Shown here: positions 1 through 11,071 of the stretch, piece after piece
Layout: each line of letters opens with the position of its first letter
Position numbering within the stretch: position 1 is the first letter of the stretch
Assembly (NCBI RefSeq): GCF_000166355.1
Contig: NC_014652.1
Span: 1-64,000 of the forward strand
DNA: 64,000 nucleotides
Origin: Caldicellulosiruptor hydrothermalis 108
GTDB lineage: Bacteria; Bacillota; Thermoanaerobacteria; Caldicellulosiruptorales; Caldicellulosiruptoraceae
Reading direction: 5' to 3'
Notes under the pieces: generated by a model
Seen by the model: only the letters and a program-made list of their open reading frames with translations
The model's database searches: none
What the model was told of the DNA's origin: nothing
Program-made: the position numbers and the translations under genes

Positions 1-110
1 TAAAACATATTTTCGGTTGTGGAAATTAGTTTTCCACAGTTGTTGATAACATTGTGGATAACACTTAAAAAATGAGAATTTCAAACTACATAAAAAGGGT
101 GGATATTCAC
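1..110. promoter_or_regulatory. Origin-proximal region upstream of dnaA with DnaA boxes
   Basis: A perfect-type DnaA box (TTGTGGATAA) is at 52-61 and a weaker one in the other orientation (TTTTCCACA) at 31-39. This is the usual position for a box cluster that controls dnaA and helps form the bacterial origin. The window starts inside this region, so the upstream part of the cluster cannot be seen. The ribosome binding site of dnaA (AAAGGGTGG, about 94-102) lies at its right edge. Confidence 0.75.
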
Positions 111-1475
111 ATGGTAGAATATGATGTGAACGAAGTGTGGGAAAAGATAAAGGAGGCTGTGAAAAAAGAGATAAATCCAAGTCCGACAGATATATCGTAC
201 AATACATGGTTTGAATCGCTTGTACCTCTTTGTTTTGATGACAATGACACTCTAATTTTGAAGGCATTTGCTGATTTTCACAGGGATATAGTGATAAACA
301 GGTACTCTCTTGTCATTTTAAACGCTTTAAGACAGCTATTTTCACCGCATCTCAGCATAAAAGTAATTCTTCCAGAAGAGGTTGAAAAGTACAAAAAGTT
401 TCTAAAACCCAAGCAAGATGAAAAACCAGAGATAGTAACACAACTAAATCCCAAATATACTTTTGAAACGTTTGTTGTGGGGAACAACAACAGGCTTGCA
501 CATGCCGCAGCTTTGGCCGTTGCAGAAACACCACCGGGAGAGAGAACCTACAACCCACTTTTTATTTATGGCGGTGTTGGGCTTGGAAAGACGCATCTTA
601 TGCACGCAATAGGCCATCATGTGCTAAAGCTTTACCCCGGAACAAAGGTGATGTATGTTACCTCAGAGATATTTACAAACGAGCTTATAGCCGCAATAAG
701 AGATGAAAAGACAGACGAGTTTAGGCTCAAGTACAGAAACGTCGATGTCCTTTTAATTGACGACATTCAGTTTTTAGGCGGAAAGGAAAGAACCCAAGAA
801 GAGTTTTTCCACACATTCAATACACTGTATGAGGCAAACAAGAAGATAATACTTTCATCAGACAGGCCACCAAAAGAGATAAATACGTTAGAAGATAGGC
901 TCCGCTCCCGCTTTGAGTGGGGGCTTATAACAGACATTCAGCCGCCAGACTTTGAGACGCGAATAGCGATCTTGAGCAAAAAATGCCAGCTTGAAGGAAC
1001 ACCTGTGCCACAGCATATTTTAGAGTTTATAGCATCAAAGATTGAGACAAACATAAGAGAGCTTGAAGGTGCACTCAACAAAATTCTTGCATATTCAAAA
1101 CTCATGGCACCTGACAAAGAGATAACCTTGGAGCTTGCTGAAAAGGCTTTGAAAGAGTTTATCGACACAAACACAAAAAAAGAGCTCACAATAGAGGATA
1201 TCCAGGCAGAGGTTGCAAGCTATTTTGGCATCCGGCTTGAAGATTTTAAATCCTCAAGAAGGTCAAGAAATGTTGCTTACCCACGCCAGATAGCTATGTA
1301 TTTAGCAAGGGAACTCACAAACGTGTCGCTTCCTAAAATAGGCGAGGCGTTTGGCGGAAAAGATCATACAACAGTGCTTCATGCCTGTGAAAAAATTAAG
1401 GAACTTATCAACACAGATTCAAACACAAGAAATGCTGTGGAAACCATCAAAAAAAGACTTATCCACAGAGAATAA
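111..1475 (+). CDS. dnaA: Chromosomal replication initiator DnaA
   Basis: Initiator ATPase that binds DnaA boxes and melts the origin. The protein is 454 aa from the ATG at 111, a normal DnaA length. An upstream in-frame ATG at 72 is rejected because AAAGGGTGG sits eight bases before 111. Visible in order are an N-terminal DnaB/DnaD-interaction domain, a linker near residues 85-110, the AAA+ domain opening with YTFETFVVGNNNRLAHAA, Walker A GGVGLGKTH, Walker B LLIDDIQF, and the C-terminal box-binding domain with the signature GGKDHTTVLHAC. DnaA boxes flank the gene on both sides, and one (1459-1467) lies inside its 3' end, so autoregulation is likely. Certain identification. Confidence 0.98.
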   Translation: MVEYDVNEVWEKIKEAVKKEINPSPTDISYNTWFESLVPLCFDDNDTLILKAFADFHRDIVINRYSLVILNALRQLFSPHLSIKVILPEEVEKYKKFLKPKQDEKPEIVTQLNPKYTFETFVVGNNNRLAHAAALAVAETPPGERTYNPLFIYGGVGLGKTHLMHAIGHHVLKLYPGTKVMYVTSEIFTNELIAAIRDEKTDEFRLKYRNVDVLLIDDIQFLGGKERTQEEFFHTFNTLYEANKKIILSSDRPPKEINTLEDRLRSRFEWGLITDIQPPDFETRIAILSKKCQLEGTPVPQHILEFIASKIETNIRELEGALNKILAYSKLMAPDKEITLELAEKALKEFIDTNTKKELTIEDIQAEVASYFGIRLEDFKSSRRSRNVAYPRQIAMYLARELTNVSLPKIGEAFGGKDHTTVLHACEKIKELINTDSNTRNAVETIKKRLIHRE

Positions 1476-1660
1476 TAACATGTGGATAACACTGTGTGAA
1501 TTTTAATTTTCACATGTGAATTTGGTTAAAAACTTTAAACTTTATCAACAGGAATATATACACCCAAGAGTTCAAATCTCACAAGCTTTTGAACATGTTA
1601 TTAACTTATCCACAGCTATTATTGTGAGTACTACTAGTAAGTTTGATTGATGGTATGCTT
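1456..1660. other. Putative oriC: dnaA-dnaN intergenic DnaA boxes and AT-rich DNA
   Basis: Consensus DnaA boxes are visible at 1459-1467 (TTATCCACA), 1481-1489 (TGTGGATAA) and 1606-1614 (TTATCCACA), with a near-consensus TTATCAACA at 1542-1550. The sequence between them is very AT-rich. The last box is followed after 14 bases by TACTACTAGTAA (1629-1640), a trinucleotide run resembling the DnaA-trio element of Bacillus-type origins. The dnaA-dnaN gap is the usual unwinding site in Firmicutes. No origin activity is shown by sequence alone. Confidence 0.8.
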
Positions 1661-1692
1661 TTAAAACCCCCACAAAAAAAGGAGGGAAAAAG

Positions 1693-2799
1693 ATGAGGTT
1701 TGTTGTGGATAAAGAAGTTTTGCAAGATAATATTTCCAAGGTAATACCTGCTGCAGCGTCAACAAAGGTAACGTCAATTTTAGAGTGTGTACTGATTGAA
1801 GCTGAAGATAGCATAGTATTTACCACAAACGACATGAAAATGCAGATGCAAACAGAGTTTGAAGCAGAGATTTTAGAAAGAGGAGCTGCACTGGTTAAAG
1901 CAAAACTATTTTCTGACATAGTCAAAAAACTACCAAGCGGTGAGGTCGAGGTTATACGGGAAGACAGTGAGGTTAAAATAAGAAGCCAGAAGATAGAGTT
2001 CAGGCTTCCTACACTTGACCCGCTCGACTTTCCAAAGATGGACAAAAAGCCCTCTGAGAGCTTTTGCGAGTTTGTTGCAAGCGATTTTGTTGATGGCGTT
2101 GACAAGGTGATATTTGCAACGTCAAAGGACGAGACAAGACCAACGTTTACAGGCGTGCTCTTTGAAAAAGAAGAAGATGATTTTGTTAATCTTGTTGGAA
2201 TGGACGGGCACAGGCTTGCAATATGCAAGATAAAACCAATTGCAGTTGAAGGAAACTTTTCAAAGATTGTGCCTGCAGAGAACTTGGATGACATTACAAA
2301 GGTAGTTGACATTGAAGAGGCAGAAAAGGTAAGAGTATCATTTTTTGAGAACCAGGCAACATTTGAGATAGGCTCAACAACCGTGATACTTACACTCATT
2401 GCCGGAAAATTTTTCGACTACAAAGGTGCAATCCCGACAGAGTATTCAACCAAAATTTCAATTTCATCTGATGTTTTAGAAAGCACGCTTGAAAGAGCTT
2501 CTATCGTGTCAAAAGACGAAAAAACTAACATCCAGGCTGTCATATTTGAGACAAACGGGATGATGTTCACAGTAAAGTCTATGTCTGCCGATGGAAGATA
2601 TGAAGAGGATGTGCTTTGCTCAGTTGAGGGTAAAGACATCAGAGTTGGCTTTAATGTTAAGTATTTCTTAGATGTTTTGAAAGAGCTGGATGGAGAGATA
2701 AACCTGTTTATAACATCGCAGACAAGCCCTTCAATTGTACAAAAGCCAGACGACCCTAACTACATCTACCTTGTTCTTCCTATAAAGATGCCAGAGTAA
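1693..2799 (+). CDS. dnaN: DNA polymerase III sliding clamp, beta subunit
   Basis: Ring-shaped processivity clamp that tethers the replicative polymerase to DNA. It is 368 aa, the family's usual length, and the three-fold repeated clamp fold is consistent with the sequence. Typical segments are MRFVVDKEVLQDNISKV at the start, VGMDGHRLAICK in the middle and a C-terminus ending YLVLPIKMPE, matching the classical ending with a YxxxPM/MR-like tail. A strong ribosome binding site (AAAGGAGGG) is nine bases upstream. It lies between dnaA and recF, the standard origin order, with no small S4-domain gene between dnaN and recF. Confidence 0.97.
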   Translation: MRFVVDKEVLQDNISKVIPAAASTKVTSILECVLIEAEDSIVFTTNDMKMQMQTEFEAEILERGAALVKAKLFSDIVKKLPSGEVEVIREDSEVKIRSQKIEFRLPTLDPLDFPKMDKKPSESFCEFVASDFVDGVDKVIFATSKDETRPTFTGVLFEKEEDDFVNLVGMDGHRLAICKIKPIAVEGNFSKIVPAENLDDITKVVDIEEAEKVRVSFFENQATFEIGSTTVILTLIAGKFFDYKGAIPTEYSTKISISSDVLESTLERASIVSKDEKTNIQAVIFETNGMMFTVKSMSADGRYEEDVLCSVEGKDIRVGFNVKYFLDVLKELDGEINLFITSQTSPSIVQKPDDPNYIYLVLPIKMPE

Positions 2800-2824
2800 A
2801 GCATTTTTTAGAGGTTGTAAGAGT

Positions 2825-3886
2825 ATGAAGATAAAAAACATTTACATTGAAAATTTCAGAGGTTACAAACAAAGATTTTTTGAGTTCAAAGATAAAATGA
2901 ATTTAATTGTCGGTAATAATGCCTCAGGAAAGACTTCTCTTCTTGAGGCTCTATATTTTTGTATATGTGGAAAATCTTTTAAAAGCCGAGATGTAGATGC
3001 AATAAACTTTGATTCATACTATTTCAAGCTTGAGATGTCAGCTGAGGTTGGCAATATTGAATATAATGTTTTCTGTTATGTAGATAAAGCTTTAGATAAG
3101 AGAATAATGATAAATGATAAGAAGATAAATAGACTGTCTGAGCTAATTAGTCTTTTCAAATTTGTTTTTTTTGAGCCAGACACAACAAGACTTATAAAAC
3201 ATCAGCCAAAACTAAGGCGCCGATTTTTGGATATGGAAGTTGCAAAGCTTTACCCTTACATGACGAAGGTGTATTCAGAGTACCAAAGAGCACTTCATTC
3301 TAGAAACGCATTTTTGAAAAGTTATGATAAAAAGGATATAATAGATGTGTACGATGTGCAGATAAGCCAGCTTGGATTTTTGATTTTCCAAAAACGACAG
3401 GAGGTTATAGATAGATTATCTATTGAAGCGCAGAAGATATTCAGCTATGTGTTTGAAAACAAATCCTTGCTTGAACTTAAATACATGCCATCAATTAACG
3501 CTTCAAGCGAGGAAGAGTATTACAAAGAGATGAAAAAGCATCTGGTTAAAGATTTGAGTCTTGGATACACAACAAAAGGGATTCACAGAGATGACTTTGA
3601 GATTCTGATAGATGGAAAACCAGCGATTGATTTTGCATCTGAAGGGCAGATAAAACTTGCGGCTGTGTCGGTTGTGCTCTCATCTGCTCTTCTTTATACA
3701 GAGCCTGTTCTCATTTTAGACGATGTGTTTTCTGAGTTAGATAAGTTTAAAAGAAGAAATCTTATAAAGTTTTTAAGTCAGTACCAGTCGTTTGTGACAT
3801 CTGCAGAAGACCTAAGTACCCTTCAAAGTGAGGGAATACTGGAGTTTGACAGTGCAAATGTGATTTTTCTTGAAAGGAGTATATAA
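2825..3886 (+). CDS. recF: DNA replication and repair protein RecF
   Basis: SMC-like ATPase that loads RecA at single-stranded gaps. It is 353 aa, normal for RecF. Walker A is GNNASGKTSLLEALY near residues 30-44; the signature region is SEGQIKLAAVSVVLSSA and Walker B is PVLILDDVFSELD near residue 300. The N-terminus (MKIKNIYIENFRGYK) is diagnostic. It begins 25 bases after dnaN and is probably cotranscribed with it. Confidence 0.97.
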   Translation: MKIKNIYIENFRGYKQRFFEFKDKMNLIVGNNASGKTSLLEALYFCICGKSFKSRDVDAINFDSYYFKLEMSAEVGNIEYNVFCYVDKALDKRIMINDKKINRLSELISLFKFVFFEPDTTRLIKHQPKLRRRFLDMEVAKLYPYMTKVYSEYQRALHSRNAFLKSYDKKDIIDVYDVQISQLGFLIFQKRQEVIDRLSIEAQKIFSYVFENKSLLELKYMPSINASSEEEYYKEMKKHLVKDLSLGYTTKGIHRDDFEILIDGKPAIDFASEGQIKLAAVSVVLSSALLYTEPVLILDDVFSELDKFKRRNLIKFLSQYQSFVTSAEDLSTLQSEGILEFDSANVIFLERSI

Positions 3887-3906
3887 AAAATTTTTGGGGA
3901 TGTGCA

Positions 3907-4197
3907 TTGAAGATGTTTGCTCACATTGGTGAGGATTATGTAATCAACAGCGCAGAACTTCTTGTGATACTGAGCTGGGATTCTTTTGTGCGCTCAAAAG
4001 ACAATCTCAAAATCCTTGAAAATCTAAAGCTTCACGACAGGATTGTTGTTATAAATGATGATATAAAAAAGTCTATAATAATCCTTGAAGTTGATGGAAG
4101 AATGTATGGAATAATATCTCCTGTGTCGCCGGGTACCATCGCAAAAAGGCTTTTGAACTTTAACCACTATTTTGACAACTATTTGGACCAGGATTGA
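3907..4197 (+). CDS. remB: RemB/DUF370-type regulator (YaaB homologue)
   Basis: A 96-aa protein located between recF and gyrB, exactly where Bacillus-type genomes carry yaaB/remB. The N-terminus (FAHIGEDYVINSAELLVIL) matches the style of the DUF370 family, whose member RemA is a DNA-binding regulator of extracellular-matrix genes. The function of RemB itself is less clear. The start is a TTG at 3907, with an ATG two codons later at 3913 as an alternative. The identification rests on position and N-terminal pattern; the C-terminal half is not distinctive. Confidence 0.8.
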   Translation: MKMFAHIGEDYVINSAELLVILSWDSFVRSKDNLKILENLKLHDRIVVINDDIKKSIIILEVDGRMYGIISPVSPGTIAKRLLNFNHYFDNYLDQD

Positions 4198-4215
4198 TTT
4201 TAAAAAATTATTTAG

Positions 4216-6147
<1,932 letters not shown>

Positions 6148-6164
6148 AAAAGAGGTGTTTCAAA

Positions 6165-6341
6165 GTGGAAGTTGCGAAAAAAATTTATGAAGAAGTTATA
6201 AAACTGCCTGAAGAGACTCAGAGAGAAGTTTTGGATTTTATTGAATTTAAAAAAATGAAATGGAAAAAAAATATAGAAGAAATAATTGATAAAGTTATTG
6301 AAGAAAATTACGAGATATTAAAGGAGTTAGCTGATAAATGA
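6165..6341 (+). CDS. Small DUF2281-like antitoxin candidate
   Basis: A 58-aa reading frame from a GTG start at 6165, preceded by AGAGGTG. The N-terminal half (VAKKIYEEVIKLPEETQREV then LDFIEFKK) resembles DUF2281-type small proteins, which often partner toxins. It is acidic/lysine-rich and mostly helical. Its stop codon overlaps the ATG of the following Doc-like gene (ATGA), the usual translational coupling of an antitoxin-toxin pair. Because the partner is broken by frameshifts, this gene may be a surviving orphan antitoxin. The DUF assignment is by eye. Confidence 0.6.
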   Translation: MEVAKKIYEEVIKLPEETQREVLDFIEFKKMKWKKNIEEIIDKVIEENYEILKELADK

Positions 6342-6720
6342 TAATGTTGAGTATTGAGGATGTATTGTTGATTGCTAAAAAATTAATAGAAAGATTTGGA
6401 GGTACGTTTGGGATAAGAGACAAAGGTTTGCTTGAAAGCTCATTGAACAATGCATTTCAAACATTTAATGGAGAGGAGCTATATAAAACTGATGTAGAAA
6501 AAATTGCAGTTATATCTTACTCAATAATAAGGAATCACCCTCTAAATAGATGGTAATAAAAGATTAGGTATAAGTGTTTTACTAATATTTATGTAAACTC
6601 AACAATATTATCTTAGAATATACAAGAGAAGAGGCAGTAGATTTAGCTATAAGAATTGCAGAAGGCAGTATTGATATTGAAGATGTTGTTGAATGGATAA
6701 AAAAGCATGAGAAAAAGTGA
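6338..6720 (+). pseudogene. Fic/Doc-family toxin gene broken by two frameshifts
   Basis: The first 72 codons give a Doc-like N-terminus (IEDVLLIAKKLIERFGG ... FGIRDKGLLESSLNNAFQ). The expected catalytic loop HPFIDGNKRLG is split: the first frame ends NHPLNRW-stop, while a one-base shift at about 6542-6546 reads IDGNKRLGISVLLIFM. A second one-base shift near 6594-6596 restores a Doc-like C-terminus (EEAVDLAIRIAEGSIDIEDV, then VEWIKKHEK) ending at 6720. So the gene was a full death-on-curing-type Fic toxin and is now inactive unless both shifts are bypassed or are sequencing errors. It overlaps the upstream antitoxin candidate by four bases. Confidence 0.8.
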
Positions 6721-6789
6721 ACACTATAAAGGGAGGTCACAACAGTTGAAAACAACAATGCAAGAAGGTATAATTTTGACCAAGTAATA

Positions 6790-6981
6790 TTGAATGTTGC
6801 TAACTGTGCAAAGGTTAAAGAGATATATGCTATCTGTCAAAGAACACTAATAAACTGGGAAAAAGAAGGGTTTATAACACTCTCTCAGGACACCTCTACT
6901 ATGCATCTTTTTAAAGCAAGGATTTATGGGCAAAGAGGTGCCAAAAAGCATGGTAACAGTTCAAGCCAAGCTAACTTTTGA
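6790..6981 (+). pseudogene. HTH fragment, possible IS607-type recombinase remnant
   Basis: A 63-codon frame contains VKEIYAICQRTLINWEKEGF, which looks like the MerR-type helix-turn-helix at the N-terminus of IS607 serine recombinases (TnpA). No recombinase catalytic domain follows, and the frame runs into the start of the TnpB-related gene. IS607 elements carry tnpA directly upstream of tnpB, so position supports a decayed tnpA. The short length and lack of other motifs keep this tentative. Confidence 0.35.
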
Positions 6982-8413
6982 TAGCAGCGAAGATAAGCAA
7001 AAGGTATTAGACCTAATGAGAAGATGGTCGTCTTGTATGAGGTATGCATACAACAGACTTTTAGAAGGCTGGGATAGAAATACCCTCAAAAGAGAACTGC
7101 AAGGAATTTTTAATCTGAATTCCCGATACGTCGATGATGCATTAATTAAAGCAAAAAGCATTTTAAACTCATGCAAAGAAAAAGGAGAAAATCCTGAAAA
7201 GGTCATTTTTGGTGGCAGACAGCTTTTTAAAAAACTCCAAAAGAGGCACATAAATGGAGAAGCGTACAAGGAACTTCAACGAAAGTGGCGGGAGAAGAGG
7301 AAAGGTAATCTTTATTCAAGAGGAGACAGGAGCAAGAAGGGGAATCTTAACACAAGGATTGAGACAGATGGGGTTTTTACCATGATCAGAATTAACGTGG
7401 GAGAAAGGAAGTACGTATATGCGACGATACAATCTGGATGGAAGACAAAAGGTAAAACGTACACAGACAGGAATCAACTTCTGCAGGCAATAAGCAGCTC
7501 AGGAGAGCCTTATTCTGTAGAGTTGAAACTAAAAAATGGTGTAGTATATGCCTATTTTACTGTTGAAGAGGTTTTTCCAAAGCCCGGGATAACGAGAGCA
7601 AATGGAGTTATAGGTATAGACACTAACGCATATCCAAGACACATAGCATGGGTAGAAACGGATGAGAGGGGACAGTTTTTAAGTTACGGTAGGATACCGA
7701 TGCCAAAGCTTGAGAGCGGAAGCTTAAGCAAAAAAGAGTATTACAGGTGGCAGTATGCTCACATGATAGTACAGATGGCAAAAGGAAAGCAAAAAGCCAT
7801 AGTGATAGAGAACCTTAGCATACAGGACAGGGGCAGAAGAGGAGATTTTTCAGGGAGAAAATCGAGGCGGATAAGGCACTATTTTGGATACAGGTTGCTT
7901 TTGGAGAAGGTAAAACTTCTGGCAAAGCGTGAAGGAATAGAGGTTATAGAAGTGGACCCTGCATACACTTCAGTGATAGGGATGTTGAAGTATGCCCCGC
8001 AGTATATGGTGAGCAAAGACGTTGGGGCAGCGTATGTGATAGCGAGAAGAGGGCTTGGGTTGAGAGAAAGGATACCGCACAATTATATGCAACTTCTTGG
8101 CAGGCTTGATGAAAATGAACTGGATAAGCTGAAGGAATACGTACAGAAGGTAGTTAAGAACACATGCTTAAGGAAAAAGCAACTCAAAGAGATAGAAAGA
8201 GTAAAAAAGTTTTTACAAAGCCCTGAGAGTGAACCAGAGAGGGCATCAGAACCTCTGGACGGAACAAGTTCTGATGTCTGCGGTAAAGTCTGCAATCTCT
8301 GGCGAGTTCTCAGGGTAGCGGTGGTAACACCACTCTCCCCTGGCAGAGTCCTGAGGGACATGTCTGTCCTGAAGTCATTTTTGGTTTCAGGGCAAGTGGG
8401 GAGACCCGGCTAA
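6950..8413 (+). CDS. TnpB-related protein without zinc finger (IS200/IS605/IS607 group)
   Basis: A 487-aa RuvC-fold protein of the transposon-encoded TnpB/OrfB type, whose better-known members are RNA-guided nucleases. RuvC motifs are intact: Asp224 in GVIGIDTNAYP, Glu287 in KAIVIENLSI and Asp357 in VSKDVGAAYVIARR. The CxxC...CxxC zinc-finger module usually found before the last Asp is absent; that stretch reads VDPAYTSVIGMLKYAPQYMV. The start at ATG 6950 is preceded by AGAGGTG; an upstream ATG at 6926 lacks this. The last ~65 codons overlap strongly folded sequence and are probably constrained as RNA. The gene lies between gyrB and gyrA. No active transposase is visible with it. Confidence 0.85.
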   Translation: MVTVQAKLTFDSSEDKQKVLDLMRRWSSCMRYAYNRLLEGWDRNTLKRELQGIFNLNSRYVDDALIKAKSILNSCKEKGENPEKVIFGGRQLFKKLQKRHINGEAYKELQRKWREKRKGNLYSRGDRSKKGNLNTRIETDGVFTMIRINVGERKYVYATIQSGWKTKGKTYTDRNQLLQAISSSGEPYSVELKLKNGVVYAYFTVEEVFPKPGITRANGVIGIDTNAYPRHIAWVETDERGQFLSYGRIPMPKLESGSLSKKEYYRWQYAHMIVQMAKGKQKAIVIENLSIQDRGRRGDFSGRKSRRIRHYFGYRLLLEKVKLLAKREGIEVIEVDPAYTSVIGMLKYAPQYMVSKDVGAAYVIARRGLGLRERIPHNYMQLLGRLDENELDKLKEYVQKVVKNTCLRKKQLKEIERVKKFLQSPESEPERASEPLDGTSSDVCGKVCNLWRVLRVAVVTPLSPGRVLRDMSVLKSFLVSGQVGRPG

Positions 8414-8550
8414 AAAGGGCGCAAGTTCCTGCTTCTTGGGGCAGGGGCTATGGCTTTCCCAAATACCGCCTGCTGGGGATGGGGAAGCCTTGATTTGGCG
8501 GACTACAAATACCCCAGCCGTCAAACTTGTGCTAATGTGCACAGTTTGAT
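8240..8550 (+). ncRNA. Candidate omega-RNA / right-end structure of the TnpB-related element
   Basis: The 3' end of the TnpB-related gene and the following 140 bases hold dense inverted repeats: CATCAGAAC/GTTCTGATG (8244-8252, 8268-8276), CTCAGG/CCTGAG (8309-8314, 8350-8355) enclosing GTGGT/ACCAC (8321-8325, 8329-8333), GGACA/TGTCC (8356-8360, 8365-8369), CCTGC/GCAGG (8428-8432, 8441-8445), and a final hairpin at 8521-8549 (TCAAACTTGTGC against GCACAGTTTGA). GC content is far above the surroundings. In TnpB systems the guide RNA overlaps the tnpB 3' end and stops at the element's right end, so the geometry fits. Transcription is not demonstrated. Confidence 0.55.
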
Positions 8551-8570
8551 TGACCAGGAAAAATTAAAGC

Positions 8571-11000
8571 ATGGAGGAGCTCGATTTTAGGATAATTCCT
8601 GTTGAGATACAGGAAGAGATGAAACGAAGCTATATAGACTATGCAATGAGCGTCATTGTATCTCGTGCACTCCCAGATGTGAGAGATGGCTTAAAGCCTG
8701 TTCACAGAAGAATACTTTATGCAATGAACGAGATAGGTCTTACACCTGACAAGCCTTACAGAAAATCTGCAACAGTTGTAGGGCATGTTCTTGCCAAATA
8801 CCATCCGCACGGCGATGCTGCTGTGTACGAAAGCCTTGTTCGAATGGCACAGGACTTTTCCATGCGCCATCCTCTTGTTGATGGGCATGGAAACTTTGGG
8901 TCGGTTGATGGTGACCCGCCTGCTGCTATGCGTTACACTGAAGCGCGTATGAGCAAAATTGCTATCGAGATGCTTCGCGACATTGAAAAAGAGACAGTTG
9001 ATTTCATGCCGAACTTTGACGAATCGGCAAAAGAACCAAAGGTTTTGCCATCAAGGTTTCCTAATCTTTTGGTAAATGGCAGCCAGGGAATTGCGGTTGG
9101 TATGGCAACAAACATACCGCCTCACAACCTTGCAGAAGTGATAGACGCAATTGTGTACCTACTTGACAATGAGAATGCAGGCTTAGATGACATAATGAAA
9201 ATAATCAAAGGTCCTGATTTTCCAACAGGCGGGTATATCATAGGCAAAAAGGGTATAAGGGATGCTTATGCAACCGGAAAAGGAAAGATAATCGTCAGGG
9301 CAAAAGCAACAATTGAGCAGACCTCCAAGGGAAGACAGAGAATAGTTGTTACAGAACTTCCTTACATGGTCAATAAGGCAAGGCTTATTGAAAAGATTGC
9401 CGAGCTTGTTCACGAGAAAAGGATAGATGGAATTTCTGATATAAGAGATGAGTCTGACAAAGAAGGTCTTAGGATTGTAATTGAAATAAAAAAAGATGCA
9501 GATGCAAATGTAGTTTTAAAACAGCTATACAAAAACACTCAGCTTCAGGACAGCTTTGGAATAATCATGCTTGCGCTTGTTGACAACCAGCCAAAGGTTT
9601 TGACGCTTATGGATATGCTAAATCTTTACATTGAACATCAAAAAGAGGTAATTGTTAGAAGAACAAAGTATGACCTCAAGAAAGCAGAAGAAAGAGCTCA
9701 CATTTTAGAAGGGCTTAAAAAAGCTCTTGACCACATAGATGAGATAATCTCAATCATTAGGTCATCAAAGACGGTAAATGAGGCAAAAGAGAGGCTCATT
9801 AGCAAATTTCAGTTTACAGAGGTCCAAGCTCAAGCAATTCTTGACATGAGACTTCAGCGCTTAACTGGCCTTGAGCGGCAAAAGATTGAAGAAGAGCTTG
9901 CAGAGCTTATCAAGATGATAGAATATTACAAAAACGTGCTTGCAAGTGATGCGATGGTAAAGGAAATTATAAAAAAAGAGATTTTGGAGATAAAAGAAAA
10001 GTACAAGGATGAAAGAAGGACAAAAATAGTTCAGGACGAACATGAAGACTTTGAGGAAGAAGAGCTGATTCAAGAGCAGGAAACTGTAATCACACTTACC
10101 CATTTTGGGTATATAAAACGGCTTCCTCTTGACACGTACAAGAGCCAGAAACGAGGTGGCAGAGGCATCACAGGAATATCAACAAGAGAAGAGGATTTTG
10201 TAGAAGATGTCTTTGTCACAACAACACACCACTACATTCTCTTTTTCACAGACAAAGGAAGGGTATTTCGCTTGAGAGCATATGAAGTGCCAGAAGGTTC
10301 GCGCCAGGCAAAAGGCACTGCAATTGTCAACCTCATTCAGATTGGTAAGGACGAAAAGATTACAGCAACCATGGCTGTAAAGGACTTTAAAGAAGGTTAT
10401 CTTATGATGTGTACTAAAAACGGCACGATAAAGAAGGTGCTTTTGAGCGAGTTTGAAAACACAACAAAAGCAGGTAAAAAAGCAATAACCCTTGCAGATG
10501 ATGATAGCCTTGTTGATGTAAAACTCACATCTGGAAACGATGAGATTGTGCTTGTATCGAGCAATGGATACTGTGTTGTGTTCAATGAAAACGATGTAAG
10601 AAGTATGGGAAGGACTGCACAGGGTGTAAAAGGTATGACGCTGGAAGATGGCGATTTTATTGTTGGAATGGAAAAGGCAAGCGATGGAAAGTATCTTCTT
10701 TGCGTCACAGAAAACGGGTTTGGCAAAAGAAGCGAGATTGAAGAGTATAGAAAAACAAAGCGCGGCGCAAAAGGTGTTTTGACATATAAAGTTACAGATA
10801 AGACAGGCAGTATTGTTGATATAAAGATGGTAAACGATGATGATGAGATAATGATATGTTCTACGGAAGGGATATTTATAAGGCTTGAGGTCTCTCAAGT
10901 TCCAGTTCAGGGAAGAAATACACAGGGTGTGAAACTTATGCGAATTGATAGCGATAATATAAAAGTTTCGTCAATTGCAAGGATAAAGGTAGATGAATAG
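8571..11000 (+). CDS. gyrA: DNA gyrase subunit A
   Basis: DNA cleavage/rejoining subunit of gyrase, 809 aa, normal size. The catalytic-tyrosine region reads [14 protein letters not shown], the quinolone-resistance region is [19 protein letters not shown], and the C-terminal beta-pinwheel carries the GyrA-box-like [11 protein letters not shown]. The N-terminus ([20 protein letters not shown]) is typical. The start ATG is only about 20 bases after the folded right end of the TnpB-related element, so the element may have replaced the native leader. A rho-independent terminator follows. Confidence 0.97.
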   Translation: MEELDFRIIPVEIQEEMKRSYIDYAMSVIVSRALPDVRDGLKPVHRRILYAMNEIGLTPDKPYRKSATVVGHVLAKYHPHGDAAVYESLVRMAQDFSMRHPLVDGHGNFGSVDGDPPAAMRYTEARMSKIAIEMLRDIEKETVDFMPNFDESAKEPKVLPSRFPNLLVNGSQGIAVGMATNIPPHNLAEVIDAIVYLLDNENAGLDDIMKIIKGPDFPTGGYIIGKKGIRDAYATGKGKIIVRAKATIEQTSKGRQRIVVTELPYMVNKARLIEKIAELVHEKRIDGISDIRDESDKEGLRIVIEIKKDADANVVLKQLYKNTQLQDSFGIIMLALVDNQPKVLTLMDMLNLYIEHQKEVIVRRTKYDLKKAEERAHILEGLKKALDHIDEIISIIRSSKTVNEAKERLISKFQFTEVQAQAILDMRLQRLTGLERQKIEEELAELIKMIEYYKNVLASDAMVKEIIKKEILEIKEKYKDERRTKIVQDEHEDFEEEELIQEQETVITLTHFGYIKRLPLDTYKSQKRGGRGITGISTREEDFVEDVFVTTTHHYILFFTDKGRVFRLRAYEVPEGSRQAKGTAIVNLIQIGKDEKITATMAVKDFKEGYLMMCTKNGTIKKVLLSEFENTTKAGKKAITLADDDSLVDVKLTSGNDEIVLVSSNGYCVVFNENDVRSMGRTAQGVKGMTLEDGDFIVGMEKASDGKYLLCVTENGFGKRSEIEEYRKTKRGAKGVLTYKVTDKTGSIVDIKMVNDDDEIMICSTEGIFIRLEVSQVPVQGRNTQGVKLMRIDSDNIKVSSIARIKVDE

Positions 11001-11022
11001 AAAAATTGAATAATATACAAAG

Positions 11023-11071
11023 TAAAAAAGCCACAGATAGTTACACAAAAAAGTTATCTGTGGCTTTTTTA
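11023..11071 (+). terminator. Rho-independent terminator after gyrA
   Basis: A perfect 17-bp inverted repeat built on AAAAAAGCCACAGATA (5' arm 11023-11039, 3' arm 11055-11071) with a short loop; the 3' arm ends in a run of T. It closes the origin/gyrase transcription block. Confidence 0.9.

Noticed and set aside
1572-2399. 275-codon open frame opposite dnaN
   Set aside because: Serine-rich low-complexity translation, antisense to dnaN: a shadow frame.
10179-10898. Long open frame (239 codons) on the strand opposite gyrA
   Set aside because: It is entirely inside gyrA, lacks a ribosome binding site and gives no protein-like pattern; it is a codon-bias shadow.
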